Positions 26,667 through 34,530 of a DNA stretch of 64,000 nt are shown here, piece by piece (position 1 is the first letter of the stretch; each line of letters opens with the position of its first letter). Both the position numbers and the translations under genes were made by a program. The notes beneath the pieces are model-generated. The model was not told the DNA's origin. It searched no databases and saw only the letters and a list, made by a program, of their open reading frames with translations. The stretch comes from Rhodoferax sp. PAMC 29310 (lineage in GTDB: Bacteria > Pseudomonadota > Gammaproteobacteria > Burkholderiales > Burkholderiaceae_C): the NCBI RefSeq assembly GCF_017948265.1, contig NZ_CP072852.1, positions 744,001 through 808,000 of the forward strand. The letters are read 5' to 3'.

Positions 26667-27085
26667 ATGTTGATACAGCTAACGTATGCAAGCCGCACCT
26701 CACGCATTCTTGGCCCTGGAGATGTCAAGGCATCTTGGGTGCGTCGCAGCGCAATAACTTGCGTGCCGGGATCACGGGTGCCCTGTGCCTCAGCAACGGA
26801 ATATTTTTGCAGCAGCTCGAAGGCGATCGCGCAGCTGTCAATGAGCTTTATCACCGACTGCTAGGCGACAAGCGCCACCATGGCACCGCAGTGTTGGACT
26901 TCGGCGAAATTCCATACCGCCGCTTTGCAAGCTGATCGATGGGGTTGCTGGGTTCGCTTGAGGCGAACCGTCAGCTGTTTCTCAAATACTCCACTAAATC
27001 CGACTTCGATCCCTACAGCATGAGCACACTGACCTTGCGAAGTTTCTTTGACGAAATTTTGCAAAACGTGCGCTGGTTGGAATAG
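26667..27085 (+). pseudogene. BLUF-domain blue-light photoreceptor, broken by a frameshift and a nonsense codon
   Basis: Short stand-alone BLUF protein (about 139 codons). The start MLIQLTYASRT carries the flavin-contacting Tyr7. After GPGDVK near 26730 the frame shifts and continues ILGASQRNNLRAGITGALC with the conserved Asn, then GIFLQQLEGDRAAVN with the conserved Gln. At 26933-26935 a TGA replaces the Trp of the FASW segment; the same frame then continues MGLLGSLEANRQLFLKYST to a TAG at 27083. All flavin-binding residues are still recognisable, so decay is recent or the lesions are errors. Such proteins sense blue light with FAD and act through partners. Confidence 0.85.
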
Positions 27086-27260
27086 GTCGTATTCTTGAGG
27101 GCCATGAACGCGATTTAATTGCCTGATGACTCGCGCAAAAAAAGGGAGGTCACGATATTGATGTGATTCACCAAGAAACCCTGTGGTTCAACACGCCGCA
27201 AGCAAACTCGACAGAGAACAAGTCTTTTTACACTTTCCCCACAACACCCTAGGATCTTTT

Positions 27261-27713
27261 ATGAAAACCATGTCCCTCACACTGAAATCCGCCATTGCCG
27301 CTGCAGGCATTGCTGCACTTGCTGGCTGCTCCATGATGGCCCCGTCAGGTGACACCGTCACCTATTCGGCACAGCTATCCGGTGCCAGCGAAGTACCTGC
27401 CAACACCAGCGCTGCCACAGGCAAGGTTGACGCCAAACTTGACAAAAAGACCAGTATGCTGCAGTGGACAGTCACCTACGCGGGTTTGACAGGCCCCGCC
27501 AAGGCGGGTCACTTCCACGGCCCCGCCATGGCAGGTTCTAACGCGGGCGTTGCATTGCCTTTCACAGGATCTGTGGAGAGCCCTATCAAAGGCGAAGCCA
27601 AGTTGACTGATGCGCAGGTACAGGATTTGATGGCTGGTAAGTGGTACGCCAATATCCACACTGCGGCCAACCCCGGCGGCGAGATTCGCGGACAACTTAA
27701 ATCCGGCATGTAA
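27261..27713 (+). CDS. CHRD-domain lipoprotein
   Basis: Exported protein of 150 aa. N-terminal lipoprotein signal with lipobox LAGC (Cys about residue 20), then one CHRD domain to the end: TYSAQLSGASEVPANTSA, AGHFHGPAMAG, GKWYANIHTAANPGGEIRGQL. CHRD domains were first seen in chordin; in bacteria their role is unknown. ATG 27261 is chosen because the signal peptide starts there; longer in-frame starts do not give one. It has its own terminator. It sits alone between the BLUF pseudogene and the third lpdA copy. Confidence 0.88.
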   Translation: MKTMSLTLKSAIAAAGIAALAGCSMMAPSGDTVTYSAQLSGASEVPANTSAATGKVDAKLDKKTSMLQWTVTYAGLTGPAKAGHFHGPAMAGSNAGVALPFTGSVESPIKGEAKLTDAQVQDLMAGKWYANIHTAANPGGEIRGQLKSGM

Positions 27714-27750
27714 TTGTTCCGGGTGGCTCTGCCATCGTTTGCAAATATGA

Positions 27751-27781
27751 AAAACCACCACTTTTAAACGTGGCGGTTTTC
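27751..27781 (+). terminator. Terminator after the CHRD lipoprotein gene
   Basis: AAAACCACCAC pairs with GTGGCGGTTTT (one mismatch), followed by TT, 38 bp after the stop codon. The A/T symmetry means it could act in both directions. Confidence 0.7.
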
Positions 27782-27784
27782 CTA

Positions 27785-28122
27785 TGGGCGGCCCGCCTGC
27801 CACCCCGTGGGCGGGCCAACTCAGTTGCTTGTGTTCTGGCCCTACGAGGACGAAGCAGCGTCCCGTATCGATTCGTTGGCAGCGTGTTCTGTGACGTGTT
27901 TCGGGGAGAACCGCCGATATCCGCCCAGCGCCCTCAAAGACGGTGCCCGTCCGCTAACGGCCGCGCCTTGGATTTGCCCGGTGGACGGTGCCAAAAGGCA
28001 AAGCGGTGCCATTGAGAAAGACCAGATCTTGCAGGCCGAGGGGCACCACTGCAGCACCACTGCGGCACCACGGCGCTGGTAGGCGGCGTTGGCACGCTGG
28101 CCGCGCAATTTGAGATCGGCAC
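27785..28122. other. Gene-free stretch before lpdA copy 3
   Basis: About 340 bp in which all frames are short or lack family resemblance. It ends where similarity to lpdA begins abruptly at 28123. It is likely debris from the same rearrangements. Confidence 0.4.
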
Positions 28123-28930
28123 GTCCCCACGCTCATGCTGATTTTGGGCGGTGGCATCATTGGCCTGGAAATGGGCACGGTTGACAGCACGCTGGGCGCC
28201 CGCCTGGACGTGGTGGAAATGATGGACGGCCTGATGCAAGGCGCCGACCGCGACCTCGTCAAGATCTGGCACAAGATGAATGCGCCGCGCTTTGACAACA
28301 TCATGCTCAAGACCAAAACGGTGGGCGCTCGCGCTTTGCCCGAAGGCATTGAGGTGACATTTGCTGCAGCAGAAGAGGGCGGCACCGTCCCAGCACCTCA
28401 GGTCTACGACCTGGTTCTGCAAGCCGTGGGTCGCACGCCCAACGGCAAGAAGATTGCCGCTGAGAAAGCCGGCGTGGCTGTCACAGACCGTGGCTTCATC
28501 AACGTCGACATTCAGATGCGTACCAACGTGCCGCACATCTTCGCGATTGGCGACATCGTGGGCCAGCCCTTGCTGGCGCACAAAGCGGTGCATGAAGCGC
28601 ACGTGGCGGCAGAAGTCATAGCGGGTGAATTGTAGGGCAACAAAGAGCTGGCAGCCGCCGCCTTCAACGCCCGCGACGAAGGCGTTGCCAAACTGTTGTT
28701 TGCTGACTCGCCGGAAGCGCACGGTCATAGCAAGATCCTGGGCGGCGGCATGGTCGGCACCCACGCATGGTGACATGATTGGCGAAGTGGCGCTGGCGAT
28801 TGAAATGGGCGCAGATGCCATCTACATTGGTAAAACCATCCACCCACACCCCACACTTGGGGAATCCATCGGAATGGCCGCGGAAGTGGCGCATGGTAGC
28901 TGAACCGACTTGCCGCCGGCACGCAAATAG
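28123..28930 (+). pseudogene. lpdA 3' duplicate, copy 3, decayed
   Basis: Matches lpdA from about 9307 (GTCCCC) to the stop codon region, residues ~302-616, with many third-position changes. Lesions: a TAG at 28633-28635 in place of CAA; an in-frame deletion of 141 bp relative to lpdA 9858-9998, flanked by CCG at both ends, that removes 47 codons; a one-base insertion in CACGCATGGTGAC near 28769; and TGC to TGA near 28901. The ending AAATAG replaces AAGTAA. It lacks a terminator copy. It is clearly older than copy 2 and cannot encode a working enzyme. Confidence 0.92.
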
Positions 28931-29160
28931 CGGGTAGAACGGCATCTCACGAACACTGTTTGATGGCCAAGAAGGTCCCCAACCTCCCCACGCATCACGA
29001 GCGGGTGTGTTGGGGTTGTGATCGGCACTGCGCGGCCAGCGATATGCGGTGCGGCAATGGGGCTGACCGAGCACCCCACCCCGTGGAGTTGTTCGGCGAC
29101 GATTGCTGGGAATGGGGAGACAACCAGTCCAGTGAAGAGCCTGATGCCGCAGCTGATTCG

Positions 29161-29482
29161 TTGGAGAAAAGTTCTTCCTCTGCGTAGTCTTGGGCAAGTC
29201 GGGCTACCTGCCAGCCCTGACTCTCACCGATCAGGTTGATGTATTGACAGCCCAGCGACGACAGGTATTGCAGCAGCGCCTCAGCGATGGCATGGCGATT
29301 GCTTGGTAACGCATGCGCTGCGCGCTCCAGATAAACCGTGTTTCACAACATAAAACCATCGTCAGCAGGTTGAGCCCACTGGCCCGGTAGTTCTTCCGCC
29401 CGAAACATCGGTCACGAATTTCGCTCAGCGGGTTGAAGAACACCGCCATGGCAAGCGCATTGTGCGGTTCGCCTGTGCTCAA
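29161..29482 (-). pseudogene. Tn3-family transposase C-terminal fragment
   Basis: Minus-strand segment reading [49 protein letters not shown] and ending near [12 protein letters not shown] and, in the next frame, [12 protein letters not shown]. These align in order with the C-terminus of Tn3 TnpA ([46 protein letters not shown]). The family residues are partly replaced and the frame breaks, so it is a relic. No Tn3 inverted repeat or resolvase was found nearby. Confidence 0.7.
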
Positions 29483-29596
29483 CTCGGCTTACACGCGGCG
29501 CGAAGCGCATCACTTTGTAGCCAGTTCAGAATGAACACCGGCGCTTCAGGTCTTTTTGATCTTTACGGCGTAAAGCCAGCCATTCAACAGCCCATG

Positions 29597-30062
29597 CGCG
29601 GCGAATGTGGACAAGGCGGCTCTGCAAATTGGTGGAATCGTTTTCATTCACCGTTATGGCTCCAACCTGAGCGGCCATGTGCATTTCGGTGTTTGCGTGG
29701 TCGATGGTGTATTCGATGAGGTGGGAGGCGACGCTGATGCCGACGTTTAAGGCTCATCGCCAAGAAGCACCTGTCACCTAGCACTGGAGCGGCTGCTTCG
29801 ATGCCGCGCCCGCTTATCAATTGCCATGCAGCGCTTAGGCGATCGCTTTACTGCGCAAGCCAAGCCGGTCACCACGAGTGAGGGCGCACCTGCAGTGGTG
29901 CCGCTGGGCAATGAAATCCACGCCCAGTCAGAGTCCTTGGAACCCAAGCGCTCACCGGTGCCCTGCCTGTGGGTGGTGTTGTTTGCCCACATCTATTAGT
30001 TGTTCCCGTTGCTGTGACCGAAACGCAGCGGGCAGATGGGAATCAAACGCGGCGCCTGAATG
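29597..30062 (+). pseudogene. IS91-family transposase remnant C
   Basis: Two separated pieces of the same transposase as remnants A and B. At 29597-29750 the sense is ANVDKAALQIGGIVFIHRYG then [18 protein letters not shown], aligning with 10845-10972. At about 29850-30062 it continues TTSEGAPAVVPLGNEI, LEPKRSPVPCLWVVLFAHIY, a stop, LFPLL, a stop, PKRSGQM. Stops and deletions exclude function. Confidence 0.75.
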
Positions 30063-30342
30063 GAGCCCACCGTAGATCTGTGGATCAGCTTGTGCATGTG
30101 CAGCCCGCAATCACCGCTTTGGGCGCCAGTCCATCGCCCTCAAGTCGTTCCGCAAGGACCTCTCTATCAGTGTGTTGGCTTTCAGCACCACCATCGCGGG
30201 CCATCGCCCTGGGGTTTTTTCGCACCAAACTTCCGCGCATCGGCCACCCGCTCAGTCTGGAGTCCAAAACTCCCGCCAATTCACGCGTCCAAGCCAAAGG
30301 GCAAGACAAGGGGGACGGCTGCTTACCCCATGCCGCACTCGT

Positions 30343-30774
30343 TCAGTGCAGCGTGTTCGCCATGATCTGGTGTATTTCCTTCTCCAGGCCCTTCGATGGA
30401 AGGATCACCATCTGTTTGCCGCCGAATTCAGCCGAGTAGCGCGGCGCGTCGCTGGCATTCTGATAGGCTTCGCCAAGCCGAACAATCAATTTTCCAACGT
30501 CAATCTGCGACAGTTTTTTTTCTTCAGCGAACTCCTTGAGCCCAGTAACCTTCCCATCGTGAATCCAGGCAATGCCAAAGCTCTTGGGTGGCTTGCCCAG
30601 GAAGACAAAGGCTTCATGCTCTGCCGGAACCACTTCCAGGTGGTCAGACACCTTCTGCGCCAGCTCCTCCAACGGGGCTTTGATTTCATCGAGTTGAGCC
30701 AGCGCATCGTTGCCGACCGGCAGCGGCGGATATTCAACCTCCTTGTTGCCAAATAGCTTGTCCAGTAGTCCCAT
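30343..30774 (-). CDS. Conserved hypothetical protein, 143 aa
   Basis: Soluble, slightly acidic protein with no signal peptide or TM helix. The start MGLLDKLFGNKEVEYPPLP resembles small cytosolic proteins that begin with an amphipathic GLLDKLFG helix. The AAAGGAGA site 7 bp before ATG 30774 is strong. No known domain is recognised and the function is unknown. It is bracketed by IS91 remnants C and D, so it may have been carried in or may be a surviving resident. The frame is clean, unlike all its neighbours, which suggests selection. Confidence 0.8.
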   Translation of the reverse strand: MGLLDKLFGNKEVEYPPLPVGNDALAQLDEIKAPLEELAQKVSDHLEVVPAEHEAFVFLGKPPKSFGIAWIHDGKVTGLKEFAEEKKLSQIDVGKLIVRLGEAYQNASDAPRYSAEFGGKQMVILPSKGLEKEIHQIMANTLH

Positions 30775-30967
30775 GTTGTTCTCCTTTTAGATGAATAGAT
30801 GAGAGCCTGACAGCTGCTCACATGTGTGCTGAGCGCAAGGAAAAATGTGCTGCCAAACGCTTTAACCTTATCCGATCAGGCCGTTTTTTTCAAATCGGCC
30901 AGAAGAATGGGTGGCAAACCCCCATTTCTCTTATAGCGAAACACGGTGTTTGGCTTCACCCGAGGGC

Positions 30968-31092
30968 CAACCGGCGCACTACTTGGGGGTCGCGTTTATT
31001 GCCTCCATCTACTCGGTGTTCCCGTTGCTGTGCCCGAAGCGCGGTGGGCAGATGTGCATCATTGCGTTCATCATGCATGGCGCCACGCCCAT
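30968..31092 (+). pseudogene. IS91-family transposase remnant D
   Basis: About 125 bp encoding PAHYLGVAFIASIYSVFPLL, CPKRGGQMCIIAFIMHGATPI, the zinc-ribbon region near the transposase C-terminus seen also in A-C. It ends at the stop codon of the fadE-like gene on the opposite strand, whose final residues are read from the junction. Confidence 0.75.
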
Positions 31093-33251
31093 CACATACC
31101 TGCCCGGCCCTGGATTCCCGGGAAGTCATCCACTTGAATGACCTTGTCCGCCGCCCGCAAATAGGCCAGTGCCAATGCCGGATCAGGCATGTCTGCGGCG
31201 GCGTCTTCGAAAGATCGCGTTCGGCGCACCAGCTTGTTGAGCTCAGCGGTGGTGTCGCTGCCCAGTTGTTCGGTGAGCGCCAGCGCCCGCATCAGGTCCA
31301 ATAGTCCACCTGATTTGGGCACACTCACGTCTGGGCACAGGCGGACGATCACCTCGGGCTGGTCGCGCAACTGGGCTGCCAGTGCCAACATCTGCACATC
31401 CCGCAATGGCACCAAATGGGCGGTCCGGCTCAGCACCAGTTGGCCGATCAGTCGGCGTCCTGGCGTAGGCAGGTTGGCGTAGAGGTCTTTCAGCACCTCC
31501 TCGGCTGCATCAAGTTGCGTGCGCAAGGCCGCGCGCGCCAGGGGCTGCATGTGCTCATCCCCCTCTGCGACGTAGCGCCAAATGCAGGCACTGGCCATGT
31601 AAAGGTGCGAGAGGCAGTCGCCCAGGCGGGCCGACAGCAGTTCCATGCGCTTGAGCTTGCCGCCCAGCAGGCCCATGGCCAGGTCGCAAGTTAGCGCGTA
31701 TTTGGCGCTGAGGCGGGCCAGCATGCGCGCTTCATTGAGCAGCGCTTGCGGTGGGGTACCCACCACTGGCGCGCCAAACAGGCTGCGCCAGAAATTGCGC
31801 GCCACATGGGCGCCGTGGCCCAGCAGGGCTTGGCCCAGCGCCTGCGCATCCTGTTTTTCAACAGCCTGCATTTCCGCCATCACAAACGGGTGACAGCGTA
31901 CAGCGCCCTGACCAAAAATGATCAGTGAGCGGGTCAGGATGTTGGCGCCTTCAACGGTGATCGCCACCGGCATGTGGCGGTAGGCCACCGACAACAGGTT
32001 GGACGGACCATTGCTAATGCCTTTGCCGCCCAGGATGTCCATGGCATGGTTGACCGAACGGCGCCCGGCCTCCGTGAGGTGCACTTTCAGGATGGCGCTG
32101 GCAACGCTGGGTTGCTCCCCGTGGTCCAGTGCACCAGCAGTGAAGCGCCGCGCCGCGTCGGTGGCGTAAAGCTCAACAGCCATGCCGGCAATGATGCCGG
32201 CAATGGCGTCAAACTTGCCGATGGGCAGCCCGAACTGATCGCGCACCTTGCCATAGCCGTTGGCCACGAACACCGAAGTTTGCTGGGTAGCCGCGCCCAG
32301 GGCCGGTAGCGAAATGGCGCGGCCCGCCGCCAAGCTTTCCATCAACATGCGCCAGCCCTGACCGACCTGCTTTTCTCCACCGATGATCCAGTCCATGGGT
32401 ACAAAAACGTCCTCGCCCTCAATAGGGCCGTTCATGAAGGCGCTGTCCATGGGGCGGTGACGGCGGCCGATTTGCATGCCGGGGGTGGGCACGGGAATCA
32501 GGGCGCAGGTGATCCCCAGATCGCGCTCGCCTTCGGGCCGACTCTCGTCCCGCGCATTGAAGGCCAAACCCACCACGGTGGCCACCGGGGCCAGCGTGAT
32601 GTAGCGTTTGGAGAAGGTCACACTGAATCCGCGCACCATCTGGCCATCGATCTCGCGCGTGGTCAGGTGGCCGCGATCGGGAATGGAGGCCGCGTCGGAC
32701 CCTGCATAGGGTGAGGTCAATCCAAAGCAGGGCAGGTCGCGGCCGTCGGCCAATCGCGGCAGGTAGTGCTTCTTTTGGGCTTCGGTGCCGTAGTGCAATA
32801 ACAACTCGGCAGGTCCGAGCGAGTTAGGAACCATGACGGTCACTGCGGCTGTGACGCTGACCGTGGCCAGTCGTGTTACCACGGCAGCATGGGCGAAGTG
32901 CCCAAAGCCCAACCCCCCCCATTCAGTGGGGATGATCATTCCGAAGAAGCGCTGGTCTCGCATGTACTGCCAAACCTCGGGCGGCATGTCGCCGGCAGAG
33001 TCGATGGCAAAGTCGTCCAGCATGCCGCACAGGGTGCGAACCTCGGTGTCAAGAAACTGCTGTTCTGTACCGGTCAGGACATTGGGGCCGCTGGCAATCA
33101 GCGCATCAAAGTCCGGGCGGCCGCTCAGCAGTTGCCCCTCAAAGCCCACTGTTCCCGCTTCAAGAGCGGCCCGCTCAGTGTCGCCCATGCGGGGCAACGC
33201 TTTTGAAAACGGTCCCATAGCCATTTGTCCAACCCATCGTGCGACGCCCAT
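31092..33251 (-). CDS. fadE: FadE-type acyl-CoA dehydrogenase with altered C-terminus
   Basis: Flavoenzyme for the first step of fatty acid beta-oxidation, 719 aa; E. coli FadE is 814. It begins in the family block GPFSKALPRMGDTERAALEAG, without the N-terminal hydrophobic region of E. coli FadE. The acyl-CoA dehydrogenase core (about 75-480) includes GLTSPYAGSDAAS, MNGPIEGEDVFVP and AMDILGGKGISNGPSN. The C-terminal DUF1974-type domain follows. The protein runs normally to RAADKVIQVDDF and then ends PGIQGRAGM at the edge of IS91 remnant D, so the last ~15-20 family residues appear replaced. AGGAG before ATG 33251 supports the start. Confidence 0.9.
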   Translation of the reverse strand: MGVARWVGQMAMGPFSKALPRMGDTERAALEAGTVGFEGQLLSGRPDFDALIASGPNVLTGTEQQFLDTEVRTLCGMLDDFAIDSAGDMPPEVWQYMRDQRFFGMIIPTEWGGLGFGHFAHAAVVTRLATVSVTAAVTVMVPNSLGPAELLLHYGTEAQKKHYLPRLADGRDLPCFGLTSPYAGSDAASIPDRGHLTTREIDGQMVRGFSVTFSKRYITLAPVATVVGLAFNARDESRPEGERDLGITCALIPVPTPGMQIGRRHRPMDSAFMNGPIEGEDVFVPMDWIIGGEKQVGQGWRMLMESLAAGRAISLPALGAATQQTSVFVANGYGKVRDQFGLPIGKFDAIAGIIAGMAVELYATDAARRFTAGALDHGEQPSVASAILKVHLTEAGRRSVNHAMDILGGKGISNGPSNLLSVAYRHMPVAITVEGANILTRSLIIFGQGAVRCHPFVMAEMQAVEKQDAQALGQALLGHGAHVARNFWRSLFGAPVVGTPPQALLNEARMLARLSAKYALTCDLAMGLLGGKLKRMELLSARLGDCLSHLYMASACIWRYVAEGDEHMQPLARAALRTQLDAAEEVLKDLYANLPTPGRRLIGQLVLSRTAHLVPLRDVQMLALAAQLRDQPEVIVRLCPDVSVPKSGGLLDLMRALALTEQLGSDTTAELNKLVRRTRSFEDAAADMPDPALALAYLRAADKVIQVDDFPGIQGRAGM

Positions 33252-33659
33252 CGTGGTCTCCTGCCGTTGATAGGCTCAGTCTAACGACTGCACGAAATTC
33301 CGCCACAGCTTTTTTTGATCTTACGGATACAGCCCAGCAGCATCGTGGGCTAGCCCTTGCACAAGGTGGGGCAGGAAGCATATTGCAAGACAGAAGTTGT
33401 TGCCAGTGACCGGCAACAAGGGTTGGAAGCCACTGGGTTATAGATTCACGTGACGCTGTCCGCGGCTTACGTCGACTCTGAAGGGGGCGGGCCGCCTTCA
33501 CTTAACCTTCAGGTCAGGGCGCGGGTGATCAATGGCAGCAAGAGCCAGCCTCCGTGGAAGGCCGCCAGCCAGTTGATTGGCAAGGGTCGTGGCGCTGAAG
33601 ACGCAGATGCAACCAATAGCGCATAGGTTTGGCCCAGCGCCAGGGGAATCGCGATGATT
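33252..33659. other. Intergenic region between fadE and the FabR-like gene
   Basis: About 408 bp without a convincing gene. A minus-strand frame at 33509-33757 encodes two hydrophobic segments (IIAIPLALGQTYALLVAS and INWLAAFHGGWLLLPLI) but its start would lie inside the FabR-like gene. It could be a small membrane protein or a relic. No clear terminator is seen. Confidence 0.35.
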
Positions 33660-34358
33660 CTACGGACGGGGTTGTCCCATGTTGAGCGTGCTTGTGCGTG
33701 TGAATTTATCTTTCCAGCACGTTGCACCGAGCAACACCACTTGCAGTTGTTGCACAAAATTTTCTGTCATTTCGGCCTCAAGCAAGGGCTGGTCTGCAGG
33801 CAAGTCGAGGATTTCGGGCGCGGCAGCGAGCATGGTGGTGACGATCAGGCCGCAGACCATCTGCAGGCTACTGGTCGGCATTTCAGGGTAGACGCCCAAA
33901 CGCCGAAAGTCTTGCGCCATTTCATTGGTGAAATGGGTCACATCGTTGCGGATGGCCAGGCGGAGGATGCGGCTGCCGCCTGAACGTTCACTGGAGATGA
34001 ACAAGAACTGCAGCCGGTTTTGCTTGACGTACTCGTAGTACACATCAACCGAGCGGCGCACCATGGAGTTGGGCGCAACCCCCACTTGGCGAGCCTCGCG
34101 CAATAGGCGGCGCAGTGTAATGCCGACCTCTTCCACCAAGGCCAGGCCCAACTCATCAGTGTTGCGGAAATGTCGGTAGAACGCGTTGGGCACCATGCCA
34201 GCTTCGCGCGCGATCTCGCGAATCCCCAGGCTGGTGAAGCTGCGCCCCTCGCCAATCAGGTCCAACGCGGCTTGCAACAGGATAGCGCGGGTCAAGTCTT
34301 TGCGCTCACTGCGGGTTAACGCATCTGTGCGCTTGCTGGCGGTCGGAAAATTGGTCAT
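33660..34358 (-). CDS. FabR-like TetR-family repressor
   Basis: DNA-binding repressor of 232 aa from ATG 34358; the longer frame upstream reads through the operator and is not used. The N-terminal HTH region, ALDLIGEGRSFTSLGIREIAREAGMVPNAFYRHFRNTDELGLALVEE, follows E. coli FabR closely (REVAREAGIAP.SFYRHF..VDELGL). FabR senses the unsaturated/saturated acyl pool and represses unsaturated fatty acid synthesis. It is divergent from a desaturase operon, with an operator copy in front of each gene, so autoregulation and desaturase control are likely. Confidence 0.88.
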   Translation of the reverse strand: MTNFPTASKRTDALTRSERKDLTRAILLQAALDLIGEGRSFTSLGIREIAREAGMVPNAFYRHFRNTDELGLALVEEVGITLRRLLREARQVGVAPNSMVRRSVDVYYEYVKQNRLQFLFISSERSGGSRILRLAIRNDVTHFTNEMAQDFRRLGVYPEMPTSSLQMVCGLIVTTMLAAAPEILDLPADQPLLEAEMTENFVQQLQVVLLGATCWKDKFTRTSTLNMGQPRP

Positions 34359-34370
34359 TTTGTCTATATT

Positions 34371-34388
34371 TGTGTACGTTTGTATTTT
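34371..34388 (-). promoter_or_regulatory. Candidate FabR-like operator, weaker copy
   Basis: TGTGTACGTTTGTATTTT shares 13 of 18 positions with the perfect palindrome at 34479-34496, including the first ten. It lies 12 bp upstream of the repressor start, where binding would block its own transcription. Confidence 0.6.
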
Positions 34389-34478
34389 ATAGAGGCCTGA
34401 GTTGATCCTATATAAATAGAGGTGAATTTGCTGATTATTGGCTTTCATCTCTAAATTATGAAATTTTTATGGAAAGTA

Positions 34479-34496
34479 TGTGTACGTTCGTACACA
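34479..34496 (+). promoter_or_regulatory. Candidate FabR-like operator, perfect palindrome
   Basis: TGTGTACGTTCGTACACA: 8-bp arms TGTGTACG/CGTACACA around TT. It lies 34 bp before the reductase start, in the divergent promoter region. TetR-family repressors bind such dyads, and the GTAC-containing core resembles known FabR sites. Confidence 0.75.
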
Positions 34497-34530
34497 ATTA
34501 GGCATTCAGCCAGACTAGCCAAAGGAAACC

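Noticed and set aside
10310..31092. Prophage or integrative conjugative element
   Set aside because: No integrase, phage structural, relaxase or conjugation genes and no attachment repeats were seen; only insertion-sequence debris and a metabolic operon.
33509..33757. Small two-helix membrane protein
   Set aside because: Hydrophobic segments are present but the start lies in the FabR-like gene and no ribosome site supports translation; kept only as a remark in the intergenic entry.
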